Shown in pieces: positions 31,630-43,695 of a stretch of 64,000 bases of DNA. The DNA is from Narthecium ossifragum (taxonomy: Eukaryota > Streptophyta > Magnoliopsida > Dioscoreales > Nartheciaceae), in contig OY986964.1 of assembly GCA_963920575.1 (NCBI GenBank), positions 16,061,987 to 16,125,986 on the forward strand. Reading direction: 5' to 3'. The notes beneath the pieces were generated by a model. The model searched no databases. It saw only the letters and a list, made by a program, of their open reading frames with translations, and was not told the origin of the DNA. The translations under genes were made by a program, and so were the position numbers. Positions within the stretch are counted from its first letter, which is position 1, and the number at the start of each line of letters is the position of its first letter.

Positions 31630-34364
31630 TGTGAGGACCCGTTCCTCTAATCTGGTTCGACCGCGTGGGTCGAGGGCCTTGTGACCCCAAGGGCAATTTG
31701 GTAAATTGCACCTTGATGGCTGGTTTCACACTCGCGTTGAGTGCGATCGGCTGATCGCACACACAGCCGTGGGATGATGTATGTGCTTGATTAGACCCGT
31801 AGGTGTGCTTTAGATCTAAAGGTCGGAATCCGATCGTAAAGATTGAGATTTTTGAGCGGCCGTGATTAACTCTAGCTAATCAAGTGGTTAGGAGAGTTTA
31901 ATCTCCACTCACTTTATAATCCTTAAACCCTCGTTAGGGCACTATTCCACCCGATACGAGAGAGAGAGAGAGGGGAGAGTGGCGACTCGACTGGAGGGAG
32001 AGGAGAGCTTGGCGGCAGTGGTCGCGACCGGAGGTGAGAGACACGGCTGCGGGGCCCTTCTCTCTGACGGCGGGGAACTTGGCTGCGTTGGCGGCGACGA
32101 TGGTGGTCTTGGCGGCGAAGATTGTTGTGGCCGGAGAGGAAGATGAAGGACGCGATCTCGACACCCAGAGGTAGGGATTCCTACCCTAACCGTTGGTTAG
32201 GCTTCTAGGGTTGATTGAAGCTTGCTAGTCTAAGATTTGGTTGGCTTCCTTTGCTGGTTTCGTGATCTCCGATGGATTTCTCCTTCTCGCTCTGTGTTGT
32301 TCCGCTAGGATGCATGCTAGCTTAGGACTCGTATGCTGCTTCTTCCCTTCTGCGTTGCACTGGCCAAAGCTTTGGGTTCCCGTGGATTTTTTTCCCCTCT
32401 GTTCCTCCTCTTTCTTTCTTTCCCCTGTTCTGGGTTGGCCGGCTATTGGAGTTTTTAGAACCCCACTGGATCTCATGTGATGCTGGTTGATGGTTTCCTT
32501 TTTGCAATAGCGTGAATCTTTGGGTTCTGCAGATTTTCTTCTCCTCTGTTCCTCCTCGTTCTTTCTTTCCCCTGTTCTTGGTTGGCCAGCTACTGGAGTT
32601 TCCAGAATTCCTTTGGATCTTCTGGTGTTTGTTGTTGGATTCCTTTCCATGTTTCCGGTTTGGTTGAATACAATGGAGTTGGCTTGAGACCTAGGCTTCG
32701 GCTCTGTTTTCCAGAATTCAGTGGTGTTCTTCCTCTCCTGTTCTGTTGCCTAGTTTGTCCCTGGCTGCCACGAACTGCTCGAGGGGGATGTAGGATCGAT
32801 TGGTGGGACCCTCAGTTCCCTCCCAGTTGATGCTCCACCCTATAGATGAGAGCTACATTGCATACTTGTGGGTCTTCGCTGAAGGTTGGCTTCGTTGGTG
32901 GTTGAGATTTTTCCCCCATCCCTCTCCTCTTCTTCCCATTTAGTGTTCTTAAGTCATTATGGAAGTGCTCTATAGTTGTTGCCAAATGTCAGGCTGCTGA
33001 TTGATCGTTGTTCCAATTCTCTATGAGTTGGTAAAAGTATTGCAAGCATGTCAATTGAATAATAGAGAAGCATGTTTCTTCCTCTATACAAATCCTATGA
33101 CTTAGTGTTAATGTCAACGTGCTTATGATCACTTGCTAATTATCCATTTGCGTCCTCTTGTATCTTATTCATGCCTAGGGTCGGCGGTGTGCCAGTTTCT
33201 ATTTCTTTTGTGGGATTAACCAAGGGAGTTATGCCCTTGGGAATGTTAGATCTAACTGGGCTGAATGTGTGCCCTTTTATATATGTTGAATGATTATGCA
33301 GGATTGGGGTATGTGAATGTTGAGCTTGACTTCTGTTTATTCTTGAATGCTGAAGCTACCCTATGGCTATGCTATATCTTGTGGACATGTGATTGATGAA
33401 TTGACATGTAGAGACACCTAGGACTAGTTGCTTGATTAGACTCGCCATATTGTATCCATTAGAAGCATTAAGGCTAGGTGCGAGCGATGGGCTCGATCGC
33501 CGATCCGTGGGCTCGGGTAGCTAGGATCTAGCTCTAGGGCCGTGATATGGGTAAGAGGACTAGGGCGAGATTGTGTGGATATGATCTTGTGTTGATCGAG
33601 GTTGCAACCTAGATATACTCATGTGATTTGTGGTATTGAGGTGTAGAGGTCGTGTTGTTCTCTGCGTCAATAGCTAAGGGCAGTGGATGTTATCCTGTTA
33701 ATGGTTATAAAGGTGGGAGTGCACGGGAGGTGCACTTGCCCCTTGTCCTTCCCTGATCTGTAGAGGGGCGCTTGGTGATGCGTGACCCATGTCCAGACTT
33801 GTTTTTCATTTCCTTAGGATTGGACGGAGATGACACAGTTGCAGTTTACCCCTTTCCTTGAGAGTGTCGTAGAGTAGAACCCTACTGGGCTTTATGCTCA
33901 CCCTACCCGGGCTGCGTTTTGTAGGTGCAGGCGCCACTCCTTCCACTTCAGTAGTCTCAGGCGGATCAGTTCTTGGAGGCGCTTCTATTTCAGGTGGACT
34001 TTGAGGTTGTTGACAGATTGAGGGCTTTCATTCAGTATTTTATATTTATTTGATGTAGTTAAATCTTGGAGACTATTGTTTCGTATTTCAGGACAATTGT
34101 ATAACCTTAAGTTTGACATTAATGTGGAATGATGTTTATTTAAATGTCTAAATTGGGTTGTAATAACGATAGTAGTTGTGAATCTAAATTTCTGCCCTCA
34201 TGATCAAGTATCTAAATTTATCATGGAATATAGAAATTGTACAGGTTCCTTGTGTAGGAATTATAGAGGAGACTCTGTCGAAATTTTTGCGCCCATTGAT
34301 GATTTAACAGGTTTAGGTTGCTCACTTCCCGATCTGGATGGGTTTTCTGGGTCGGGGCGTGACA
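31630..34364 (+). mobile_element. Family I LTR (2735 bp), plus orientation
   Basis: It begins TGTGAGGACCCG and ends GGTCGGGGCGTGACA, matching the reverse of the 5' LTR at 1672-8443. The 5-bp flanks (tagta / cactg) do not match, so it may be one LTR of a recombined element and not a simple solo LTR. A tandem duplication of about 147 bp with a TTTCTTTCCCCTGTTCT core lies at 32372-32650. It contains no PBS or polypurine tract at its borders. Confidence 0.78.
32372..32650. repeat. Tandem duplication of about 147 bp inside the family I LTR
   Basis: Two diverged units start TTTGGGTTC and share CTCTGTTCCTCCTC and CCCCTGTTCT(G/T)GGTTGGCC. It is absent from the corresponding position of other copies as far as I can see. 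Confidence 0.75.
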
Positions 34365-34670
34365 CACTGCCTTGGATTGATGCATGTGGTTGATTAGATC
34401 CTTTTAGGCGTCCTCGATCAATAGATCGGAGCTCGATCGGGATAGATCGAGAAGGAATGTTGAGATTAAATCTCAACTTTAGTATAAAACCATCTTCTCT
34501 TCTCTCTCTCTCTCCCTTTCTCGGCAGGGATAGATGAGCTGGTACCTGCACCTGCACCTGCAAATACCGCAGCCCAGGTAGGAATGAGCAAAAGCTCAGC
34601 AGGGTTCTACTCTACGACACACACAAGGAAGGCAACAACAACTGAACTAACTCTGTGCCAAGTACTGAGG
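34365..34670. mobile_element. Mosaic of LTR pieces (family I 5' part, plus; then 3'-type LTR part, minus)
   Basis: 34365-34511 resembles the early part of the family I LTR in plus orientation (a TGATGCATGTGGTTGATTAGA tract like 31775). From about 34512 the orientation switches to minus, with the CAGCCCAGGTAGGAATGAGC tract typical of these LTR ends. The switch marks a rearrangement. Confidence 0.55.
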
Positions 34671-36671
34671 TGTCGCGCCCTGACCCGCGAAAGCCCAACC
34701 GGGCCGGGCGACGCGAACCGGAACCTAACAAAACGCGGAAAAAGCTGGTGAGGGTTCCCTCTAACCTATTGGTCTCCCTAACAATTCACCAAAAGCACCC
34801 TCAATTAAAAGACATTAATTTAACAACATCGAACCACAGATTTCAAACCCAAAACGTGTTTAATATACATATCCTCGGAGAGGGGAAGATTCAAATACAA
34901 CATTACTCCCGTAGGAGACTACCTAACAAAAGGTATAAAAGCAGTAAAGATCGCCACCTCTCAAAGTCCACCAAGCGCCGCCACACCGCCGACCAACTGC
35001 CCGGTAGGGGCCATAGAAGAAGAACTGATGCCTGCACCTGCAAAACGCAGCCCGGGTAGGTGTGAGCACTAAGCTCAGTAGGGTTCTATACTACGACACA
35101 CAGAAAGAAGAGGGAAACACAAGAGTGTCGCCCTCAAGTAAGACCTGGGTGTATACAGGGGTCCCATAACCCCACTGCGTGTCCCTGAGGCCCAAGAGCA
35201 GCACTCAGTAGCAGGAACAACACTGACGACACACAACTGCAGGAAACGGCACTGTAGGGGGGAAAAAGGCACCGCTGAGTAGACAACTCCTCTACCCAAG
35301 GGTCAGCACAGTGGGACACCGGCTACACCTCAGCATCCGACTCAAGGCCAACACGACCTCTACAATCGTCAAGCAACAAGTGTACCAGTCATCTAAGCTT
35401 ATCATCGAATCGACTGGACACCACAATTCGAACCGGGTCCAAACTACCCAACCCCGGTCCTAGGGCTAAGTCCGAGCTTCCAGCCTCGGGACGACGACCC
35501 ACAGATCTCCCCACGCCCTAACCATGCAACTAATGCACAAATCAATAATGCATGCTATGAACATACACAAACAGGAGATAGTCATGCAACAGTATGATAA
35601 TGCATCATATAAGTCAACCTGATCACTACAGCGGTACTACCAACCGCTGCCAGACGATCCGCAGTGGGTACCGGCATTACGACGGTACCACGACCGTCAA
35701 CCGCGGACTCCTGCAACGGAAAGCAACCCCAAAAACGATGATGAACAGTAAACATATAATATTATAATCCGAAATATAATACTATAGTCAAAACACCAAA
35801 ACCTCTATTTAGAGGCTAATTGATCTCGTCGATCCGACGTCTAGACGACGTCAAAACCCGCCGCAAGCGGACTGTTCTTCAAGAACAACAGAAACCTGAA
35901 ATATCCGAGATTAATCATGCATAAATCCTACTAAAATCTCAACCAAAGTTCATGAAACTTATAACAGAAATTCTACTAAGCAAGAGGAAGCCAACAACAC
36001 CAAGATCAATAAGATCAAATGGCTAGAACTAGAGAAAACCCAAAACAACATCAGTAGGTAGAAACCTACCGGAAAGGCACTCCTCGGCTGATTCCCCGTG
36101 AACTAGTCACCATCAAGGTTTCAAACCACTTCAGGGATCTTCCTTACACCGCCACGGTTCCAAAAAGCCTTAGAACACCCAAAACGGTGGCCGGAGGAGG
36201 GAGAACGGTGAAGAAGAAGGAGCTGCCGGAAAACAGGGGAAGAAAACAGAGCCACGGGAGAAGGAAGAAGAAGGAAGAAGAAAGGAGAAGGAGGAGGAGA
36301 AGAGGAAGAAAAGGAGGGAAAAGGGGAAGGGAAAGTCGGGGGAAGGGGGAAAAAGGGGAAGGAGGGGAGGGAAAGTCCTCCCCTTCTGACAGGAGAGAGC
36401 GACGGCCAACGGTGGCCGTCCTCTCGAAGCAGAAAACCCAACGACGCGAGTCTGATCGCTCGCGGGCCGCCAGCAGCCCAAAAACGGCCTGCTGCGCGCC
36501 CGAGCTGGGATCTTCCGATCCCGGGTCCACCTAACCATTCTAATCAAGCACTAACACATACAAGGTCAGTGTGTGCACACGCGGGTGTGAAACAAACCAA
36601 CAAGGCACAATTTACCAAATTGCACTTGCGGTCTACAACGAGCCACAGGGGTAGAGGGACAGGTCCTCACA
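34671..36671 (-). mobile_element. Solo LTR, family II, TSD tgagg
   Basis: A 2001-bp unit, TGTCGCGCCCT...GGTCCTCACA, is flanked by tgagg at 34666-34670 and 36672-36676. It is shorter than the copies at 2588 and 28281, through a deletion around the middle (near 35840-35870, where the sequence jumps past a block present elsewhere). A decayed AT palindrome lies at about 35755-35792. Confidence 0.9.
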
Positions 36672-36676
36672 TGAGG

Positions 36677-38605
36677 CCTGCCAAGGACCCCATAAATCCC
36701 GTCAAGAACCCGAAGGGTACCTGTCCAAAGTACGTCCCTCCGACAGCCACTGTTCAAGGTTGGACCACCTCCGAAAATCCCTGACACAGGGTGGACATGA
36801 CGATACCAGTAGGACACCCCTCTCCAAGCGGGATCTCCACACTTGGCGAAACAACCGTGGTTATGACAACCAACTCTCAACACTCACAGCAACAGAGCCA
36901 ACACGACTTCTAAACTCCAAATCAAAAGCTAAGTCCTGCCAGGAAGCCCATAAATCCCATTGATACCCTTAGGGTTCCTGTCCAAAGTACCTCCCTCCGA
37001 CATCCACTGTTCAAGGACGGACCACCTCCGACAATCCCTGATATAGGGTGGACACGACGACACATGTCGGGGTAACGACATCCACCTCTTAGCAAATGAT
37101 ACTGGAGTACTAGGGACAAAGCCCAATCAACAATGCATGCTACAATATACACATACAAGAGAAAGGCATGCAACAGTTTGATACAGGTAGCATACAAGTC
37201 AACCGGATCGCTGCAGCGGTACTACCAACCGTTGCCAGCCAATTTGCAGCGGGTCCCGGCATTACGACGGTACCACGACCATCAACCGCGGACTCCTGCA
37301 ACGGGAAGCAACCTTGAAAACCGCCGATGAACAGTAAAATATAATATTATAATCCTAACATATAATATTATATTTAAAACACCAAAACATTCTCTACCTA
37401 GAGCTAATTGACGCCTTCGATCTGACGTCCAAACGACGTCGGATTCGAGATCCAACTTAGACTCCAGTATATCTATATGTCAGGATCAACATATCCATAC
37501 TCCAGAAACATCCAACGGCTAGATTAACGGGAAAACGCTAATCAAAACCGCTAATCAAACTAACTTGCCAATTACTTGTTGCAACGCAGCCCTCCAGTAA
37601 TAAATTCATAACAAATCGTAGCAAAATCAAAAAATTATGAAATCAGTTGGGTTTGAGGGTAGATTCAAAGATCTACAATGCGTATGTTCATCACAACCCA
37701 AGAACATGCACGTACTGGTCGGAAAACTCACCGCAAACCGGCTGTTCTTCAAGAACAGCAGAAACCAGAAAATCCGAGATTAAACATGCTTAAATCCTTC
37801 TAAAATCTCAACCAAAGCTTATGAAACTTATAACAAAAATTCTACTAGGCAAGATGCATCCAACAACAGAAAGAACATAAAGATCTAACGGCTAGATTAA
37901 GAGAAAACCATTAAACAACTCTCGTAGGTTGAAACCTACCAAAAATGCACTCCTCGGCTGATTCCCCGCAAACTGGTCACCAAAAAAGCTTCCAAACACA
38001 CTAGGGATCTTCCTCACGCCGCCACGGTTCCAAGGAGCCTTGCAATGCCCAAAACGGTGGCCGGAGGACTAAGAACGGAGAAGAAGAAGGCTCAGCCGGA
38101 AACAGGGGAAGCAGAACCGCGGAAGAAGAAGAAAGAAGAAGCAAGAAGAAGGGAAGGTGAAGAGGAAGAAGAAGAAGAAAAGAGCAGGGAAAACCCAGGG
38201 AAGGAGGGGAAAAGGGGGAGGAGAGGAGAGAAAGTCCTCTCTCCCTCTGACAAGGGAGAGCGACGGCCAACGATGGCCGTCCTCGTGAGAGTCACCGCCA
38301 GGACTTTCTGGCACAGAGGGATCGATTTCTTCCCAAGGAAGATCGATCCTTTTAACAAGAAAGATCGATCTTCTTAGCAAGAAAGATCGATCTTCTTGCC
38401 CAGAAAGACAAACTTAGGCTAAACCACAAGCCCAAGCTCGGATCTTCCGATCTCGGGTCCACCTAGCCATTCTATTCAAACACATACACCAAAACAAGGC
38501 CGGTGTGTGCACACGCGGGTGTGAAATAAACCTACAAGGCGCAGTTTACCAAATCTCCCTTATGGTCAACAACGGGCTACAGGAATAGAGGGACAGGTCC
38601 TCACT
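36677..38605 (-). mobile_element. Family II LTR, larger part (other part about 34512-34670)
   Basis: It is interrupted by the solo LTR at 34671-36671 and ends GGTCCTCACT at 38605 (last base changed from A). It contains a local duplication of about 260 bp with CCTGCCA(A)GGA and CTGTCCAAAGTAC cores (36677-36800 and 36939-37060), the GCTGCAGC segment (37205-37300) and a GATCGATC cluster (38320-38395). It is inserted in the integrase region of Tat-2. Confidence 0.75.
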
Positions 38606-38896
38606 ACCACAGACACCGTTATTTATCTCGCCCATTGTTATTTTACCTTCATCAGGACTTAAACACCCTAACAAAACCCCATCTGAGCGATGTTTATACA
38701 TGACGTCGTTTTGAAGAAAATAATGTATCATCTTAAGGCGAATTTTTCTAGTAGTTTTAAGTGATGGGTTTTGCAAAAAAGTGACGATCGGGGTACGCCA
38801 ATCATGTTGGTCACTTAGTTGACCAATCTCTAATGAGCGAGAAGATCGCTCTATAGCAGACTGAATTGTACCATACTTAAAATCGGCCATGCCCCC
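38606..38896 (-). pseudogene. Tat-2 pol fragment: start of integrase region
   Basis: From 38890 the minus strand encodes QHDWRTPIVTFLQNPS, then IHYFLQNDVMYKHRSDGVLL and CLSPDEGKITMGEINNG. This is the conserved segment just before and into the integrase zinc-binding region of Tat-lineage pol. It is cut at 38605 by the family II LTR after NNGVCG, so the zinc finger and catalytic core are absent. It is in frame with the pol remnant ending at 42967 if the 38897-42966 block is removed. Confidence 0.75.
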
Positions 38897-40659
38897 TGAT
38901 AAGTCACTAAATGTTCATGATTCAACCCCTTAACTTAGCTTTGTTATGCCTAGAGTAGTTGTATTTGATAGCTTATTAGTTGATTTCAGATTTAATCATC
39001 CTTTGAGAAGAAATGCAGGAAATTCGGCTAAACTGACTAAATAAACTGCTTCGTCAAACGTCCGTAATATATTCGCCAGATATTTGACAAAGGTTAAAAT
39101 ATTCTGAAACTTTGGGATACTGTAGATAATTCAGAGATCTACAACTTTTCTGTTAGACACTTTATGAGATTTCTGATGGTGTGATAGAAGATTTGAAGAA
39201 TAGATGAAGATACATAAGATGGAAAGCTGCACCATCGAAGCTCATGAGAATATTCTCGAAATATTCTACATTAATCAGAATATTATGGAATAATTTGGAG
39301 ATGATAGAAGACGTCCAGATCTATAACTTTTATGTTGAATACTGACTCAGATTCCGTATAAATTGGCCCCAGAATTGACTCCAACTCAGAGTTCGAGTAG
39401 AAGTTGAAGAATAAGGAAGCTGATAACATGGCATAATCCAAGTCCAACTCATACGATGATTGGGCAGTTCGATGGATCGGTTTTAAATCTGATCGATCGC
39501 TCCGCTGACGTGACAAGTACGGAAAATAGGAAAATTAAAATTTTAAGCCCAGTTTAATTCCAAAAATCGGGTATTAGGGTTTGCCCTATAAATAGGGGTC
39601 TTCTGGCCGAAATTGGGAGGCCACCAAAGAGAAAAATTAGGTTTTCTGAGTTTTTGAAGACGGCGGAGACGCGGCTTGGATCTCGGGATCTCTTCATCAA
39701 CTATATGGTGTTCATCAATCAGATGAGTGGCTGATTCTTCTTCTTATGGATCTCATGAAGCTTTAGTGTAACTTTTCTGTATTTTCTAGTTTGATTCTTG
39801 TTATCTTTTCAAAGACATGATCCTATGAATATGATTTTATCTTATAAAGAGTTGAAGGAACTGAGTTCCATTGACGTATATTCAGACCTACTTGATTGTT
39901 GTGCTTGATGGTAGAGATTCGTAGAATGGTTTTTATGTTGCTTTTGTGTGCGCCTTTGAGATAGTTTATGCTAAGCTAAGATAGATTGTACTTAGGTTAA
40001 GTCCGAAGACAGTCTATGCTAAGCGAAGATAGACTATGCCGTAGGATAACATGAGTATTATTTTAGGGATTCATGCGAGCTTAAGAAGCCGTGATTTCAT
40101 ATGTCTAGATTTGAGAACAAGAGGATACTAGAGGATACAGGAGGTGAAGTTAAAGTGGACTGAGTAAACCCTAGGAATTATCTCTCATTGACAACTTTTA
40201 AGTCTTTTATTTGCTTTCATAATTATTTTAATAAAAATCCATAAAACCCTTTTTCGCTTTAGAATTAGAGTATCTGAGCTTTGATATTGATTCGTTTGCC
40301 CTAAAAGATACAATTTTCCCTGTGGTTCGACTCCGGATCTCACCACTGTTCTATGCCTGTAGAGTAGTGATTGATTGAAGGATTATCTATTATATAAGGA
40401 AGAGCGGTTTTTTAAATGTCTCAACTATAAGACATAAAGAGAAGTCCAGATTTATCTCCACACACATCCAATGGTTGTGATTCCATCTACAACCTCAAGA
40501 TTCCCACCAAATTTCCCCTCCAAAAATTTCACAACACTCTCTCCCCTCACTACCTTACAAACTCTCTCACCTCACTACCTTACAGGAAAGAGAAGAGAAT
40601 GGAGAGAGAGAGAGGGAGAGGGAGGAGGTGGAGAAGAGGGAAGAGGGAAGAAGTGGCTT

Positions 40660-41019
40660 CTCCAGTCGACGGTGAGGCTTCTCCAGTTCGACCATGCTCT
40701 CCGCCCTCTCCGGCTCGAACATCTCCATCATCGTTGGCGCCGCCAATGGAGACATCCCCACCCTCGCGGCCTCCGCCAGTTCCTGGGTGGCCTCCAACCT
40801 CCCACATCATCGTGTCCGTTGGCAACGAGAGAGAGAGAGAGAGAGTTGGCATCTCCAGTCGAGGGTGAGGCTTCTCTAGTCCGGCCATGCTCTCCCCCCT
40901 CTCCGGCACGAACATCTCCATCATCGTCGGCACCGCCAATGGATACATCCCCACCCTCACAGCCTCCGCCAGCTCTTGGGCCGCCTCCAACCTTCCCGAT
41001 CACCATCGTGTCCTTCAGC

Positions 41020-41080
<61 letters not shown>

Positions 41081-41211
41081 CGACGACTCATCCCATCCCC
41101 CCACACCTAATACCAGCTAAACAGGAGAGAGAGAGAGAGAGACGCCTCATCCGCCAGCTCTTGGGCCGCCTCCAACCTACCCCCATCGCCATCGTGTCCG
41201 TCGGCAATGAG
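40660..41211 (+). pseudogene. Three tandem fragments of a GH17 beta-1,3-glucanase exon, each ending at the VGNE site
   Basis: Copy 1 (40660-40829) and copy 2 (40860-41025) encode a segment like ALSGSNISIIVGAANGDIP, then SSWVASNL, then with a frameshift IVSVGNE (VSFSNE in copy 2). Copy 3 (41150-41211) keeps only SSWAASNL and IVSVGNE. This order matches the N-terminal third of plant glycoside hydrolase 17 proteins, where the Glu of VGNE is the proton donor. Each copy runs directly into a (GA)n tract at the GAG codon of that Glu. No intact enzyme can be made. Identification rests on motif order and not on a search. Confidence 0.6.
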
Positions 41212-41277
41212 AGAGAGAGAGCGCGCCCATGACTCATCCCATCCCCCCCCCCTCACCCCACCTAATACTAGCTAAAC

Positions 41278-41327
<50 letters not shown>
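41025..41327. repeat. (GA)n microsatellite tracts
   Basis: Long GA runs lie at 41025-41077 and 41279-41327, with shorter ones at 40830-40848, 41125-41142 and 41211-41220. They separate or follow the glucanase fragments. Confidence 0.95.
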
Positions 41328-41330
<3 letters not shown>

Positions 41331-41394
41331 GGGCAACCAACCACGAGAGGAGCTCTCCGTCGGCCATCCCCCTCTCGCACTCTCTATTCCCTCT

Positions 41395-41600
41395 CCCCAC
41401 ACCGTCAGCCATCCCCCTCTCTCACTCTCTGTTCTGCTCCCTCTCAACACACCGTCAGCCACCCGCCTCTCTTACTCTCTGTTCTGTTCCCTCTCCCCCA
41501 CGCCATTGGCCATCCTCCTCTCTCACTCTTTGTTTTGTTCCTCCCTACGCCGTCACTCATCCCCCCCACTCTCTTTGTTCCCTCTCCCCACACCGGTGAG
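41395..41600. repeat. Degenerate minisatellite, C/T-rich, about 50-60 bp unit
   Basis: Four to five units contain CCGTCAGCCATCCCCCTCTC and CTCTCTGTTCTG-like text. A separate direct duplication of about 85 bp (AGCGATCG(G/A)GACCGGTGAGA) lies at 41602-41690 and 41893-41980. Confidence 0.75.
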
Positions 41601-42966
41601 CGATCGGGACCGGTGAGAAGGTCTGGATGGCGCCACTAGGAGAGGCAGCCAGAGCATCAACGGGGGAGGGAGAGAGAGAGATCGGCGATGCCCTCGACCA
41701 GATGCCCCTGTCTCTCCCTCCCAGTAGCTCCACCACCCCCTCCTCTCCTCCTCCTCCTCCTCCTCCTCCCCTTCCCCACATCTCTTCTCCTCCACCACTC
41801 CTTCAAGAGGACGAAACCCACCCACCCCCCTCCCCCAAGGTAGCGCGCATGGGGACGAAGGGGGATTCCGGGTGAAGTAGGAGGCAGCACCGACGAGCGA
41901 TCGAGACCGGTGAGAAGGACTGGATGGTGCCGGCTGGAGAGGCAGCCGGAGCGTCAACAGGGGAGGGGGAGAGAGAGATCGGGATTTGAGGGAGAGGCGG
42001 TTGTGGGTGAAAACCTAAGGCATGTTGCTATTTTGCTATTTATAGGTGGATTGGAGAGAGACCATGATCGTTGATCTAAAGATCAATGGCTGAGATTACA
42101 GCTTTAGTTAATTATGGAGTAATAATAGATCTTGGTAGGTCATGATCTCAAGATCAACGACTAATATCTTAGCTTAGTTTTTTATACTAGAATTAGTAAG
42201 AGATGTTTGTCGTTAATCTCAATATCAATGACTAAGAACTCAGTTACGTGGAAAATTTAGAGAAAAATATAAATAGATGAATATATAAAATATGTACTCT
42301 TTTCTTATTTATTTAGAGCCAATAAATAAATTGAGTTGATCGAGCCGATATTGATCGAGCCCACCCTTGCTCATTATCGGCTCTAAATAAATCGAGTTGG
42401 CATAGAACAAGCCGTTATCGAGATCAAACTGATTTCGAGCGAGTTGTTATCGACCTAGATTCGAGTTTGAGCAATTTAGACAGAGTGGTTGGCTGGGTTG
42501 GAGCTGTTTTTTTTTCTTTCTTTCTTTGGAATTTGGAGCTTAGTGTAGAGTTTAGTACCTAAATATAACCAAACCTCGTCAATCTAACGGTGGGCAACAA
42601 GACAAGTTTCAATCAAACAATTCAAAATTAATGGTGAATATGGTTTTGAAGATAATGAAAGAAGATTAAGGTTTTTAGGATTTTTAATCCAATCGTGAAG
42701 AATTTTTAATGAAATGGTGGTAATCAAAGAAGATTGCGGTTTCAACTAATCATAACGTTAGCTAAACGTGATTACGGTTTTTTCTTTTCTTTTCTTTTCT
42801 TTTTTTAAATCATACCAGCGGCACGGGCCACACTTAGGGGAGGTTCTATCAAATTTTTTTTAAAAAAACTCTAAATATTTTATGCAGCATTACATTAGTG
42901 TCCGTGTCGTAGGCACGGGCATTCAATAGTATATTTATAAATTGTGTCAAGTTGTGCGATTTAACG

Positions 42967-43695
42967 ACGTCGTGTGAACGAGATCACCCCCCAAGTGTTT
43001 TAACACTTTATAGCCAGAGGCTATTTGGGCTAGAGTATTAGCCTTATTGTTCTACAACCTTGGTACAAAAAGTAGCTCGAAATCGTGAAATCGATTTAAC
43101 AATTGAAGAGCGATTTGATGAAATGGAATTAGTATATCGCTCTGACACTTATAATGGCCAAGTATGTGATTTATCACCAATTGTGAATCACCTTTGATGT
43201 GTACATTGGTCACTTGCAAATCTAATAATATTTCTAGGCCGATGATCAATGCTTCATACTCGGCCGATTATTAGTGCATAATCGCTCTAGTGTATATTCA
43301 AAGTTATATTGGCGACCAATAGGTGATAAAATCGTAATTCCCAGGCCAGCGCCATTGACAGTTTTAGAACCATCAAAGTACATCGTCCATGGGGTGATCG
43401 AGACGATATTAATTTCTCACTCTAATTCCTTTAGAACATCTACACAAGGATGATCGGCCAAAAAATCAGCCAGTGCTTGCCCTTTAATAGCCTTTTGAGA
43501 GACAAATTGAATGTTAAACTCAGCTAAAGTTAATACCCAATAACTAATTCGTTGATGTAAAATTGGTCGAGAGAACAAAAATCTCATTATATTGAACTTG
43601 GATATCAAGTAAACAGTTACAGGTTTCAAATAAGCTCTCAACTTTCTACACATAAAATACAAGGCCAAACATAACTTCTCTATGGCCGAGTATTT
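42967..43695 (-). pseudogene. Tat-2 pol: end of RNase H and second (archaeal-type) RNase H
   Basis: Just downstream of the RT frame, 43417-43668 encodes the connection and end of RNase H, including ISYWVLTLAEFNIQF and KGQALADFLADHP. From about 43400 a second RNase H starts with YFDGSKTVNGAGLGI; after a one-base frameshift near 43255-43275 it continues as IIGLEILLDL, HIKGDSQLVINHILGHYKC and, by 43000, NNKANTLAQIASGYK. Two RNase H domains in pol are the hallmark of the plant Tat lineage (Ogre, Retand and relatives). It ends at the 38897-42966 insertion. Confidence 0.8.

Larger units (their letters stand above)
38897..42966. mobile_element. 4.07-kb insertion in Tat-2 with an Athila-like LTR at its left end
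   Basis: The block begins TGATAAGTCACT and ends GAGATCA, with C-runs on both sides that can serve as a 5-bp duplicate ccccc. The Tat-2 frame continues across it without loss. Its left 1.5 kb (38897 to about 40420) looks like a plus-strand Athila LTR: a CCCTATAAATAGGGG TATA region (39583-39597) and the typical late tract CCCTGTGGTTCGACTCCGG (40319-40337). No PBS, gag or second LTR is recognisable. 40440-42000 is simple-sequence and gene-fragment DNA. 42000-42966 is AT-rich with no ORF; repeats of a GATCAATGACT-like phrase lie at 42060-42235. Confidence 0.55.

Noticed and set aside
40471..41232. 253-codon plus-strand ORF
   Set aside because: Made of out-of-frame glucanase fragments and (GA)n translated as Arg-Glu repeats; low complexity, not a gene.
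42895..42925. Imperfect hairpin CCGTG...CACGG as a Helitron end
   Set aside because: No CTRR terminus, no A/T insertion site and no second end could be identified.
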